The translations under genes were made by a program, and so were the position numbers. Positions 50,301-61,871 of a stretch of DNA of 64,000 nt are shown here, one piece after another; position 1 is the stretch's first letter; every line of letters starts with the position of its first letter. Under the pieces are notes generated by a model, which saw only the letters and a list, made by a program, of their open reading frames with translations, was not told where the DNA came from and did no database searches. The stretch is from Tubulanus polymorphus (Eukaryota; Nemertea; Palaeonemertea; Tubulaniformes; Tubulanidae), in NCBI RefSeq assembly GCF_964204645.1, contig NC_134029.1:23640450-23704449 (forward strand). Direction: 5' to 3'.

Positions 50301-51462
50301 ATGTACGCAATGCCTGTCATACATAAAATGAAGGATACTACAAGTTCGAGAAATAAAAAATGTTTTTTGTTTCTGACCCCGAGCCGATTTCTCGGTAGAC
50401 TGAATAATGATGATCTACTCGAGCAATCGACGCGCATTCGAAAAGAATATTTGCAAACATTAGCGTTGACTTGAGATGAGACGATCGCGATGACAAACAT
50501 GAAAAATATTACAACAATTACATCGAGCAAAGGAAACGCTAAGAAAAATGCCCAGTTTTTACAACGGCATATCATATTCTATATTCTATAGTTAGTCGTG
50601 TTTTTTGAGATCTTTAGAAAACCAACCTGCGGTGAAGAACTATCATATGATTAGTTATTATCATTAACAAGGTGACACAAACACTGAAAAATAATTCGTG
50701 TTCAACTTAAGTCATGAATAGAATAATGACTTTTGATGAAGTAATCATTAACTGCTGATGATTTTCTATTTAGCCTAGATAGTATCGCCCTCCCTCAGCA
50801 GGGATTCCAACCTGAAGGCATCAAGAGACTCTGACACATGGCATGTTGAAAACCCCAGTCTGATTAATCTGAATGCGCGCTTAGACAATATTGTTATCAG
50901 TCAATCAGAAATCATGTTTTTTAGCCCGATTAATTACATCGTACATTGTTACCTATGATATTTACCTCAACGATGATACAACAGGCAATCTGTTTTTGTG
51001 TGGTAAACCTGCGCACTCTGGCTAATCAGGCAGAGGTTGAGTCTGACACAATATCATCAGGTTTGAAACCCCGCCGAGGGCAGATGAAATAGTCACTGGC
51101 TGATCATTTGTAACCTTTCACAATACGTAACTGAATTTTAAAAATAATTCCAGGGCTTACGGCGAATGCTGCTGGCAAAACAATGTGAGCATTTCTGGTG
51201 TAACAATTGATATGTTTATCACAGATGACAAGTTTTAGTTCTTCTTTACTTTCTAAAAAATTTCCCCTCAATTCTACCTTTTTTTTTCAAACAATAGTAA
51301 TAATAATATTAAGAAATGCATATGCTCTGGAATGAACCGAAGTGATGATAAATATATTCGTTATAACAGCATCAATAATCGCAGTGGATCTCATATATAC
51401 GTCGTACGCAGCCGAGTTGAGGGAGGATGTGTGTTAAACTCAACAGCAGTTGAATTCCATTA
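44350..51462. other. Gene-poor 7 kb interval
   Basis: No recognised gene. Plus-strand open frames (45875-46114, 46584-46856, 47045-47329, 47322-47558, 48818-49319, 49812-50054) are short, T/A-rich, lack splice context and match no family I know. On the minus strand there is one secreted-peptide candidate (48286-48474) and two hydrophobic frames of doubtful status (48591-48824 and 50150-50575). The interval may hold UTR, a non-coding transcript or regulatory DNA. Confidence 0.5.
48286..48474 (-). CDS. Candidate small secreted peptide precursor, unrecognised
   Basis: A 62-residue open frame. The first ~24 residues look like a signal peptide: a polar start (MTTSMQQ), a hydrophobic core (LLTTVFIITCVVY) and a plausible cleavage site at RGA|QL. 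The remainder is a short amphipathic, Leu/Met-rich stretch (SRLDEMLLKMLEMLTVPF). There is no dibasic cleavage site or amidation signal, and no family match. It could be a complete short precursor, the first exon of a longer secreted protein, or chance. Kept only because of the signal-peptide pattern. Confidence 0.25.
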   Translation of the reverse strand: MTTSMQQLLTTVFIITCVVYPRGAQLQQSSQVTSEKLRHHFLIKSRLDEMLLKMLEMLTVPF

Positions 51463-54400
51463 TTAGTAGAATTCCTGATCTTTAAGTAGTAGTTTCATAT
51501 ACGCGGTATCAGCGTCGGCGTGGCTATCCTTCACCGCTGAATGTAGCATACTATCCGGCAACGGGCGCCAATTCCGTCCGAGGCTTTTCGAAATCTATAA
51601 AGAGAAATCAGTTCAGATTGGATCGTTTTAGATACACCTATTTTATATCAAGGGATCATTCATTTATTATGTACGCATAAAATTTGAATTTTTCAACCCC
51701 CCTCTCCCCCTCTGTACGCAAAATCGGCCATTTTTTCATATACATTGAGCATAACAGTACGCAATTGCACTGACCCTTCCCCTAATGCGTACGTAATAAA
51801 TGAATGACCCCCAAGGTGCAAGGCCATATTTCAGCTTGATCGAGGCTTTGTGCTTTGATCAAAATGACCACCTGTAATATGATATAGGTGTTTCTTTTAA
51901 AGCATAACGTAATGAACTGGGTCCAGTTCCACAGTTCTGAGTTAAGATTTGACCCTGGGTTAAAACATTGAAAATGAACTAACTTTAACTCAGAGTTAAC
52001 TCTAACTCACAACTGTGGAACTGGATCCAGAGTTTCTGAGACAGGTTCTATAGTAATGAGTTCTGAGCCAGTTCATTCTCAGATAGCACAAGATTTTTCT
52101 AAGGATAACTCACAACTGATGGACTGGATCTGGCTCAATCCATTTAGAGTTAAAACCTAACTCACATTACTGAGATCATTTAGGTCGTATTACCTCGTCA
52201 CGAGCTTGTTGACTAATCTGTCCAACTTGAACCCAAACATCGCTGTCTTCCTGTTCGATCATCGTAGAAATACAACTCTCCGCTAGTTCAAACGTAGACA
52301 ACTTCGGGCCACGTAACCTGGCGATGGCGACTAAATCATCTTCGGCGAAATCGTATCCTAAAATCAGAGAAAATATTCGATAAATCAAACCAGAATATGG
52401 CAGCTTTAATCCAGCTGGGCTGCTTGAGTGTTTAACCCTTTAACTTTAACTTGCTGACAGTTTCATACCCTAAAATACTGGGGCCGGTTGTATAGTCATG
52501 GCTTAGACTTAAGACCAGTTTAAGACCAACTTAGTTCTATAGCCAATCTAACAGCTTAAGACCAGTCTTAAGATTTAAGACCACCTTTAGACTGAAGTCA
52601 CGACTGCGCAATTGGGCCCCGGTGATAATTCAAATCATAATATCTTTGAAAATTTCACCCACTGTATATTGCCTATACGACACAGTGCGATGTATGATGG
52701 GCAGTACAGTAATATTTACAATGTTTAACAGCTGCTGCCATCTTTCATCAGAGATTTTAACTAATTAATGACATGGATACACTGCATCGTATGGTAGGAT
52801 ACATGTGGTACACTGTGGCCGGGTATATACATCTCACAGCAGGCGGATGGTACGCGCACTGAATTTTTTCAAAATCAAAACTTACCAATCATAGTTAACT
52901 TAGTCAAGAGCGGACACTTCCAGGCCAACATTACGAACGGATCTTCATCGGCGTTCGTCTCGTAAACGTTTGCTCGACCTTTAACGAATCCGTCGATTAC
53001 GTGTAACGTTTCAAACGTTGAACTGTTGTGTTGAGCGATGAAATCGATCGCCGGTATGTTAATCTCCGAACAGAACAACATACGTAGATGAGCTAGAGGC
53101 ATACTCGGCTGTAGAATATCGAGTAGATGATGAACTCCGTCGATCGAATGAATCAGATTCAGAGTCACGCGTAATTTCGGCGAATAACGAACCGATCGCC
53201 ACCAGGTGCGATTCGAGATCTTATTACGCGTCGGCGTAGGTTGAATTCCGTGTACGTTAACGATCAGTTTCTCGAGTCCGACGTGGTGATCCCGCATGAA
53301 CGCTTCCAGCAGTTCGTTAGTGAGGTAGTCGTAATCGATGCTCAAATATTTTAAATTCGCCAACGCTTGAAAATGTCCGTAATCGAGGTCGCAAAGGCTA
53401 TACGAATCGGGGTCTTCTTTGATGCTTGCGATGTGTAGAGACTGTAGTGAATGCGATTGATATTCTGCCAGTAAGTCGAGCACGTAATCGCTGTAACTTA
53501 CGATCTCTTCTAAACAACCGAACGATACATGCTTCAATCTACGCGAATTCTTTATTATGTTCTCAATTGATCCATGAAATCTGAAATAGAAGATTTATGA
53601 TCATTATTTTAACCTGTTTTAGGGAAGCCTTCCTTAACAGGTTACACATGAATCACCCACCCGGCGTTTCGCGATTGAAAATTATATTATTGACACTAAC
53701 TTAAGGTTCTCAGTGAAGGATGTAATTGCTAAGGCAATTTCATGGATAGCTATTAGATTACCTGGTCTAAAATAAAATGTAATTTTTGACAATAAATGAT
53801 ATCATGGCTTAGTGTGCAACCACCTGTGCACCCCATAGGTTTAGTGGTTCGCGTCATGGTAGAGTCTGATGATGTTATAAGACCCAATTCCCTGCTGAGG
53901 GAAGAGATTTCAGGGTCAGTGAAGATGCAACTGTTTTTTGTAAGAAGGTAAGCTACCAGAAATCAAAGACTTAAAATGTCTAATTAGTCAGTAAATGGAA
54001 CCAAGCCCAAGCCAGAAGACTGAGTTCACTCAATGCAGTAACGATGTATTTGACAGCTCAAAGCCACGTGTACATGCCACGTGACCAAAACAATTGTCAC
54101 GTGCCCACAATAAAAATCATGTGATCAAAATAAACAGCGGCGCTACTTTTGCTCGACATAGAAACAACTCCGTATTACGTGACTGAAACAGCATTTTAAA
54201 ACTCGGAAAATTATTCTTAAAATTGTTTTAGTGATAATTAGTTTTCTTTAATTCAAAAAGTCGGTTAAAATGAGCTCTAAATTCAAATGCGCAGAAAACA
54301 GATTTTTGACGTTTCGACCGAATAACGCAAGAAAATAGTTCAAGTACTTACGTTTCGAGGACGTTTTGCGTGTTTCTTTCGGGCCATTCGATGTGACAAT

Positions 54401-54785
54401 TCGACGGTTTTAACGAAAGCTTCAGTAGGTTTCTATTCTCGGCGAGAATTCCCAGTAATTGCGCGCATTCTTTGACGTCCCACGATGTTTTCGAGCTGAA
54501 ATCGATGTTCGCCTCGCGGATGAATCGACCACAGTTTTCCGCGAGATGTTTACTTCTACTTCTCGAAGAACCGTCTCTGCTCAGTTTAAACGTAATTCTG
54601 GGCCAGAGTAACGGGTGCCACAGACAGTCTCTCCATCTTTTACAACTAGAAACAGCGCTCAGTCTATCTTTCAATGTCAAATAAGACAGTATTTCGACGA
54701 TAATTATGCTCGGTAATGATGCCCATGAAGTGTCAGCCGCCATGTTTACAAATGTTCTGAAGATCTCGTCACTGCCACGTGACAT
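51463..54785 (-). CDS. FBXO33: F-box only protein 33
   Basis: Substrate receptor of an SCF (SKP1-CUL1-F-box) ubiquitin ligase; human FBXO33 targets YBX1. Four exons: 54785-54352, 53580-52886, 52357-52194, 51594-51463; phases agree and give 474 residues. The F-box is WASLPSIIIVEILSYLTLKDRLSAVSSCKRW with a following LWPRI. The body has leucine-rich-repeat-like segments, including FHGSIENIIKNSRRLKHVSF and the diagnostic EDPFVMLAWKCPLLTKL and GYDFAEDDLVAIARLRGPKL, then NWRPLPD near the C-terminus. The start could be the first ATG (MSRGSDEIF) or residue 15 (MAADTSW). It diverges from FBP1 over about 440 bases. Confidence 0.92.
51652..51812. mobile_element. MITE family A, copy 3 (FBXO33 intron 3)
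   Basis: The most complete copy: ends GGGATCATTCATTTATTA(T)GTACGCAT and ATGCGTACGTAATAAATGAATGACCCC are inverted over about 25 bases. Confidence 0.93.
51919..52028. mobile_element. MITE family B, copy 3 (FBXO33 intron 3)
   Basis: Ends GGGTCCAGTTCCACAGT and ACTGTGGAACTGGATCC are inverted, with the GAGTTAACTCTAACTC centre as in copies 1 and 2. Confidence 0.9.
52432..52862. mobile_element. MITE family E, copy 3, with family C nested inside (FBXO33 intron 2)
   Basis: A degraded family E copy (TTAACCCTTTAAC ... GCGCACTGAATT) interrupted at 52480-52620 by a family C element (GGGGCCGGTTGTATAGTCAT ... GCAATTGGGCCCC). The outer element resumes with GATAATTCAAATC, matching the uninterrupted copy at 29353. 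Confidence 0.82.
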
Positions 54786-55101
54786 ATAGAGGGCGTTCGA
54801 TTTATTTCTAAAATGCTAAACTTTTTTTTCGATTTCTGCATACTCTTCATATACTTGTAAATATTCCGTTGCAATTATTTTTCTTATGAAGACTTCTATC
54901 TTGAATTCTAAATTAGCAATAAAATGAAAGTCAAGTGCGTTCGATTGTCCACACCACCAGCGCCTTTAACGATCTTAATTTGATCAAATCGAATTACATC
55001 TATATTTATAATTAAGAGATTGCTTTTTGATGACAGAAAATATCAATTATTTAATTAGAAGTAATTAGTAAATCGAACGCGCTGGAGGTGTGTCATCACG
55101 T
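54065..55101. promoter_or_regulatory. E-box cluster around the FBXO33/FBP1 divergent promoter
   Basis: Five CACGTG palindromes at 54065, 54078, 54098, 54776 and 55096, plus CATGTG at 54118. Three fall within 40 bases in FBXO33 intron 1; one overlaps the FBXO33 start region and one lies about 130 bases upstream of the FBP1 ATG. Several sit in GCCACGTGAC or GTCACGTG context, as bound by USF, MITF/TFE or Mondo/Mlx bHLH factors. Confidence 0.5.
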
Positions 55102-55227
55102 GGCGTTCTAGCCGCGATTTGATTGGTCGATTCTGAGCCCAACCTTCACACTGACACAGTACAAGGTTGAAAGTCGTTGACACTGAAATCATCTCTCTCT
55201 CTAGACACCGCCAAATCTTCATCAAAA

Positions 55228-58221
55228 ATGGCCAGTAACAACGGCAAACAACAAGGAGGGTTTGACACCGATTGCATGACATTGACCAGATATGTCCTTG
55301 CCGAACAGAGAAAGTTTCCTCACGCCACTGGTGACCTGACACAACTGTTGAACGCAATAATGACTGCTGTCAAATCAGTTTCTTCAGCTGTGCGAAAAGC
55401 TGGTATTGCAGCTCTGTAAGTATAGGTTTATATTTGAAGAAGGGGACATCTTAAATGCACACACTTTACAGAATCAAAATCGGTCAAACGGTCCAAAAGT
55501 TATGGTAGAAATTTAATTTTTGGGTACCGCTTCGGTTGTAAAGTAGGCTAACCGCTAAGCATTGGATTAGTGTGTAAAAGTGCAGATCTGCACCTCTCAG
55601 TCTCCGCACACCTCTTAAATATCATTGTTTCAGATTCAAAATGTCATCAGCAATTCAGTACATTGCCATTGGTTAATTTTAAGTTTTCTTCACTAGAAAG
55701 ATTTTAGCCTGGATTCTGTCATTCAGCTGATTGCATCAATCAAGAGAGGTGCGGATCTGCACTTTCACCCATCTACATGAACTTGTATCTGTGTAAATTG
55801 TAGGCCTATTCACTTTCAAGAATCAAGCTCTGTTTTATCTGTGGTTTAATGTTTTTAACAGATTCGGTATCTCTGGAGACACAAATGTTCAAGGTGAGGA
55901 AGTGAAGAAATTAGACGTACTCGCTAATGACTTGTTTATAAACATGTTGAAAGCGTCGTTTACCGTGTGTCTGATGGTCTCCGAGGAGAATGAAACTATA
56001 ATCGAAGTTGAAACTGAACGCCAGGTAGGCGATGGAGATAATAGTCATAAGGTATGTATAAACTTGGGCTACAACACAATTATGATGAATACCGGAATTC
56101 CCGATCAAATGATAATAAATAAAGTCCTCGAAAGTATTTCACATTGTATCTTGGATAACACAACTTAAAATACTATCGAAGTAAAGAAATGATAGGATTG
56201 TTAAAATTGTAGAATATTTCTGTTGAGCGCAGGCTGATTTTATAAAATATGACTGATTATAGCCCAGGTGATGTACATATATAAATCTGTTGTACTGGAT
56301 GTGTATTTATTTCTAAAGCTTTTTGATTTATATTCATGGTCAAATCATTTTAACCTTTTTACTCCTCAAATATTCATGAGCTTTATATTGTTCAGCTTGT
56401 TCCTTTTTGCACTTCTAATTTAACAGATTGATTGCCTAATAGCTTTCATTTTAAAGTAGCTATAATTTGCTTATTCATCAACCAAGAATTGTACATTTGT
56501 AATAAAGAACTTCTTTCTAACAAATGAATTTAGTGAGGTTTTGAGTTAAGATGCATCTCACGTATAGATTTCATGTTGATGTCTTATTTTTTTATTGTGT
56601 CCATAAAAGCTTCAGAATTTGAATAGTTAAAGAACAGTTAAATGAAAGAGTGTGATTAGTTTGCAGTGTAACAGATTGATCAAGATAGAATAAACAGCAT
56701 GTTGTATTTCCCAAACCTTAAATTAATCCGCATGCAATATGTATTTTATAGTAAAGCAATATGTTGTTCATTAGTTAGTTTACTACATAGGTCTGATTTC
56801 ATAAAAATTTACCACAGAATAACTGACATATAATTGTATGCTTGAATTATTTTCAGGGTAAATATATTGTTTGCTTCGATCCATTAGATGGATCATCAAA
56901 CATTGATTGTCTCGTGTCTATTGGAAGTATCTTCGCCATCTACAGAAAGGTATGAATTGGAGTTGATTCACGTGTTCATTGAAAAACATCTCAGATGTAA
57001 TAGAGTAAGCCTTCGGTTCTGGGCAAAACGTTTTACTGTCCTTACAGATAACAATTTCGTTTTTCAGAACACAGACGGGCCGCCAGGTCTGAACGATGCT
57101 TTACAACCAGGTAAAAATATCGTCGCTGCTGGTTACGCTCTTTATGGTAGTGCAACAATGCTCGTCTTGTCAACTGGTAACGGAGTCAACGGATTTATGT
57201 TAGATCCTGTAAGTTGATATTGAAACTAATCCAGAAAAAAATGACTTTCTGACCATTTAGGTGTTTCCCAAATTCCTGCGCATGTTACGTCATTTTGCTG
57301 TGTATTTTCAGTCAATCGGAGAATTCATTCTAACAAATAACGACATGCAGGTGAAACCTAGAGGTAAAATATACTCACTGAATGAAGGTTATGCAGCTAC
57401 GTGGGATCCAGCTGTGAAAGAATACGTTAAATCAAAGAAAGAACCGAAGGTATTTTCAATATGATAAATGAATGGAAATGTTGAATTTGATAAGAAGTTG
57501 TAGTAGACAGTGTTCCCTTCAATACTTTCCCTGTAAAAACATACACAGCCAATGCTGGGTTGACCGCGGAATAAATGCCAGAAATAACAACTTTGAGACC
57601 GTGTATACATCCTGTAGTCAATGGGAGATACACCATCTAAATTAACCGCTAAAAAGCTAAGTAGGGATGGTGGGAGCGACTATAAACGTTTTTACAGGTA
57701 TTTCGGGAATACAAATTTTAGCACTAACATTTGAATATGTTTAATGAATTATTTTAACAGACTGGTAAACCGTACGGTGCTCGATATATCGGTTCTATGG
57801 TCGCAGACGTACACAGAACATTAATGTATGGCGGTATCTTCATGTACCCTCCAACTAAAGATGCCCCGAAAGGAAAGGTTAGTTTTCAAAACAAGTTCTT
57901 ATATCTAGTAAATTTCCTTTTGCATAAATACAGTTGACTCATGCGAATCGTAGACTCTGTCTTTAACCAACTTTTGTGCAAATGGCCCCTGAACTGTTCC
58001 CCGAGACTGATATCATTTTGTTTTCTATTCAGCTGCGTTTGATGTACGAGTGTAACCCGATGGCGTATATAATGGAACAAGCTGGTGGCTGCGCGACGAC
58101 CGGACATAAACGAATCCTCGACGTCATCCCTGAATCTATTCATCAACGAGTTCCGATCTTCTTAGGATCGAAGGACGACGTTGAAGATGTGAAACAATTA
58201 TACGAGAAACACAATGTTTAA
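55228..58221 (+). CDS. FBP1: Fructose-1,6-bisphosphatase
   Basis: Gluconeogenic enzyme hydrolysing fructose 1,6-bisphosphate to fructose 6-phosphate in the cytosol. Seven exons: 55228-55415, 55862-56024 (or 56051), 56857-56949, 57068-57208, 57312-57449, 57761-57877, 58033-58221; 342 or 351 residues (human 338). The AMP-site helix [20 protein letters not shown] and the hinge [12 protein letters not shown] are present. Metal site [10 protein letters not shown] is intact, as are [38 protein letters not shown], and the substrate-binding [19 protein letters not shown]. Exon 2 has two in-frame donors 27 bases apart; the downstream one (AAGGTATGT) looks stronger but would insert VGDGDNSHK into the dynamic loop region before GKYIV. 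Start ATG aligns with the human N-terminus. Active and AMP-regulated enzyme is expected. Confidence 0.97.
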
Positions 58222-58395
58222 AATAGCTGTTGATACGAAATGCAACAAACTGTTTCGGGTGATTGTGCTTCAGAAACTACTCTCTCGTGGATCCAGGGAA
58301 AACCTTACTTTTCAAAAATGAAACAGATTAAGCTTCACTTAAAAACGAGTGGAACTAAATAATTACGCAGGAATGATGCATTATTTTTGTAAACT

Positions 58396-58401
58396 AATAA
58401 A
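58396..58401 (+). other. Likely poly(A) signal of FBP1
   Basis: AATAAA 175 bases after the FBP1 stop. Confidence 0.5.
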
Positions 58402-58714
58402 TTATTAGTCAGCTTTTTTCTATGAAATAGAGTCGAGTAATAGCTGTAAAATAGAACAACTGTTGGCAAAGTAATTTCAAAAGTAGTCAAACATTGTATC
58501 AATATTTATGACAAACGAACGCCATAACGTTTAAGTAATTCTATTTTGGTGCAATTTATGTTTTTTTTTGTCATTGGTTCTAAAATCTTTCTTATCATTG
58601 AATCTTAAGAAATATAAACAGAATTTATCTATATATTTCTCTACTTCCAATTGTTTTTGTGGACGATAAGGACTTGAGACATAAAACTATGATATATTTG
58701 AATAACAGAATTAA

Positions 58715-58720
58715 TTTATT
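58715..58720 (-). other. Likely poly(A) signal of METTL6
   Basis: AATAAA on the minus strand only 18 bases past the METTL6 stop, so the 3'UTR is very short and the two convergent genes need not overlap. Confidence 0.45.
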
Positions 58721-58737
58721 TAATAAGAATACAGATG

Positions 58738-60434
58738 TCAGCTAGATTTGATATTTTCACAATGGTTTGTCGTCGATTGTCCGCTTTCAGATTTCGATAT
58801 TATTTGAAACGGTTTTTGGTATTTACTCTGCACAAAGATTCTCTCAACGCTGAGCCCTTCTTTTTTATTTACAGTCTCCCTGTGTATATAATCACTGCTT
58901 AATGTTGTAAATCCGGTTCCTTCGAACAAACTGTCCAATTGTTCTAAAATATTGAAATCATATTGAAAATACAACGCTTCAAGGATATTGAAGGTTTAAT
59001 CGTGAGAAAATGTATCATACCAATAGAGAAATAGTAAGCTCTCGTTCCATCCTGGCGAACGTAGAAATTCTCTCCGAGTTTGTGACCGGGACCAAACCTC
59101 AGTTGAGCGTGATCATATAAACCATAGTCTCTAAATAATACCATACCACCGGGCTTCAAAATCTTTAATTAAAATGGGTAAGAACGTATCAAAGAATTTC
59201 ATCTCGATTCGAACCCTCGGCAGGGATTGCGACCTGATAAGCCGAATCCCTGCTAAAGAAGGATGTTTCAATATTCCTCTTAGGAAGTGTAGGAACTACC
59301 TTGAACACATTTTCCAAAGCTGCCGTCATTTTATCTGGATGAATTGCTGACAAAACGAATATCATAGTGACAATATCGATATCACATTCCTGAATCACAT
59401 TGGATAGACTATCTTCAGTGATGTCACATTGGAAGGCGTGACATCTCGCTGGATCGTATAACGAATTATCCTGTAAATAATCGTTGACAGAAATGTACAA
59501 CAACTTCGAATAATTCATGATATAGAGCGCAAGAAAATATTTGAAGGAAAAGCTGTGTTAACCTGATGTGAAATCAATAAGATAGGTAATACAGATCTCA
59601 GTATTTCAAGGTTAATGAGCAAAAGCCTTCAACTTCATCATCATAGAAATGAAAATGAATGAATTTTCATTTTTCTGATGACAAGGTTTTGTTGAAACTG
59701 TCAGAATAAACTGTTACCAGCTGTCGGTTTTGCTCATTTACACAGGTAGTACAATGTGATTTTCTTAGAAATTACGAGCTTTTGCTACTACCAGGCTTTT
59801 TCTGATGACAAGGTTTTGTTAAAACTGTCAGAATAAACTGTTATATCAACAACTATCGGTTTTACTCATTTAGTTTTACTCGTATACTACGCAGGTAGTA
59901 TATTGTGATTTTCTTAGAAATAACGAGCTTTCACTACTAGTGTATAGTAACTTCAGATACTTGTAAAACAAATCTTACTTTTACAAACTGTACAGCTCTG
60001 GGTGAAAAATCACAAGCGTAGAAGAATAAACCGGTGTCTTCTGCGAGCAGCGGAAAGATGAAATTACCAACTCCGCATCCAACTTCTAAAATCTTATTCG
60101 TTTCTCCTTCGTTGTTCTATAAAACAAATAATAAACGCACAGAAATCAGAGTCAGTAGAGATTTGAACACAGGGAAAACATCTTCAAAATACGGCACCTT
60201 CTTCGTTGAGCAGAGTTCCATGAATTCTCGAGTTGTCCAGTGTCTATCTTTGAAGAATTTGGTCGTATTACGTTTATAGAATAAATCCCAGTTTTTCTGA
60301 GCTTCGACTTCGAATTTATTCTGTTTGAATTCAGAGACAAGTTTCGCATCTTTCAATTTCTTCTTTTCTTCATCAGTTAAAACCCGAGTCGATCGAGAAG
60401 ATTTTTGTGTCTGATTTTCACATTCACCATACAT
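58738..60434 (-). CDS. METTL6: tRNA N(3)-methylcytidine methyltransferase METTL6
   Basis: SAM-dependent enzyme that makes m3C at position 32 of serine tRNAs, acting with seryl-tRNA synthetase in human. Five exons: 60434-60198, 60116-59979, 59470-59300, 59162-59021, 58943-58738; 297 residues (human 284). The N-terminal block [13 protein letters not shown] and [12 protein letters not shown] is diagnostic of the METTL2/6/8 family. SAM-binding motif I is [16 protein letters not shown], followed by [56 protein letters not shown] and [20 protein letters not shown]. It lacks the N-terminal extension of METTL2/8, so METTL6 fits best. Intron 1 is only 81 bases and uses a weak GTGCCG donor; it is open in frame almost to its acceptor. 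Confidence 0.95.
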
Positions 60435-61257
60435 TATCTATAAATACAACCAGTAGGATCAGAGACTGATGACAATAGTGGGTGATTAAAACTGAGTAAC
60501 ACTGGAATTGTGTGTGTGTCTGTCGTGAGGTCGGTCTATAAGTACAAAGAGGGATTGCTTCTTTTATTTTATCAGCATCGGTAATGAAGGATCTTTGATG
60601 ATGGGCTCGTAAGAGCCTGTGGTACTCTACTCGAAAAAGTTTGGAGTGGATGGACGAGACAGTGTAGTATGTGTGGCTTTTTTGGAACTCATTTTCAAAA
60701 TAGATTTTCATTTGTTGAAGGCATCCAAGGAATCAACATTTTATCTGAATCTGTTCATCTTTTGACTGCAAGGAAATAGTTAGTATCTAAATTCGATTGA
60801 ACGGTAGTGCCATACTTTAATTATCTATAATTTCTCGAAACTCAGTCCTGAAATTAATTTCATCCGATAAACGGTCAACGACCTTTAGGAGGTGGGTTTT
60901 GTTGTTACCGGATTTTGAATATGGAGTTACGTCCGTTGCCGAAGGCCGGAATCATTTCTCGGTCCTCGATTGAATCCAAATCCTAGTTTTATACTCCGTT
61001 ACAGTTTTGATTCACGCTTCGACGAATCGGATTTAGTTGGTTTGAGATCCTGTCGTGAGTCAAGTGCAGTGTAGGGGTTGTTGTCAGTTCGAGATGTTGA
61101 CTTAGGTCGTATATTTTCTAATTAGTAAGTAATTAAGTAATCTAACTTTCTTAGGCTATCAGTGAAATCAAAACTGAATAGATAGCTAAATAAATTGAGT
61201 ACTTACTTCATTTCATTTTCATCCAGCAATGAATAAATCGGGATCAGTTCAGAGTTC

Positions 61258-61352
61258 TATGTCAGTAACCTGTCTGTGGTTTAGTTTCACGATCGGATAT
61301 TTTCAGCCCATCCGATTATAAAAAGCTTACCACCAACGATTAGGCAACTAAC
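61258..61352. repeat. Dispersed repeat R8, copy 2
   Basis: Second copy of the ~95 bp repeat at 9889-9985 (GTAACCTGTCTGTGGTTTAG ... AAAAGCTTACCACCAACGAT). Lies between METTL6 and TNFAIP8, in the likely 5' region of the latter. Confidence 0.8.
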
Positions 61353-61871
61353 TAGGAGTTCCAGAGACAGGGTCACCTGTTGTTTCTTGTTTGTTAATTG
61401 ATTGTTGGCTGTCAAAATCGAATTTTATTTGTGAATTGAACCGGCTGGGTTGTTTGTGTTTAGATTCATAACTTTCAATAAGTGAAAATTTCTTTCAGAA
61501 CAACATTGGCAAAAACCAGTGCCATTGTAAAAACCAGTGTTAATCCAGTGTCTGTAGTACGTAGTAGGCCTAAATGAAATATAGACATTGGATTAGGCCC
61601 TATTGTTTTTACAGTACCTACTACAATACAACTCTGATAGAAGCCCCTAGTTTAGTCACAACATGAAATAGGCCACTATCTGTCAAATTTCCTCAAAAAG
61701 AACCCTGTTAGTTAGTGGTAAATCCACTGCGAGTCTACAGACCCTGTCTTGGCCTGTTTATCTGCTATAATCACGTATATTGTACTTTGCTTTTCAGGTC
61801 AAGTGTTTTACATAAAACCTTTCGATAATAAAGTGAATTTCTACGAACGCTGCCAATAATATAGATAAAAA

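Larger units (their letters stand above)
50780..59270. repeat. Four tRNA-derived SINE fragments sharing CCCTGCYGAGGG
   Basis: Related pieces at about 50785-50870 (minus), 51000-51090 (plus), 53840-53920 (plus) and 59205-59265 (minus). Each has a B-box-like GGTTNGAAWYCC (or ACCCAATTCC) followed by CTGCTGAGGGA or CCGCCGAGGGC. Upstream A-box-like sequence (for example TTTAGTGGTTCGCGTC) is visible in the 53.8 kb copy. These are separate insertions; the span given only brackets them. Confidence 0.55.

Noticed and set aside
60117-60197. METTL6 reading through intron 1 as coding sequence
   Set aside because: The frame ends at the TAG of the acceptor of exon 2, and removing the 81-base intron restores the family alignment from FMELCSTKK to the SAM motif.
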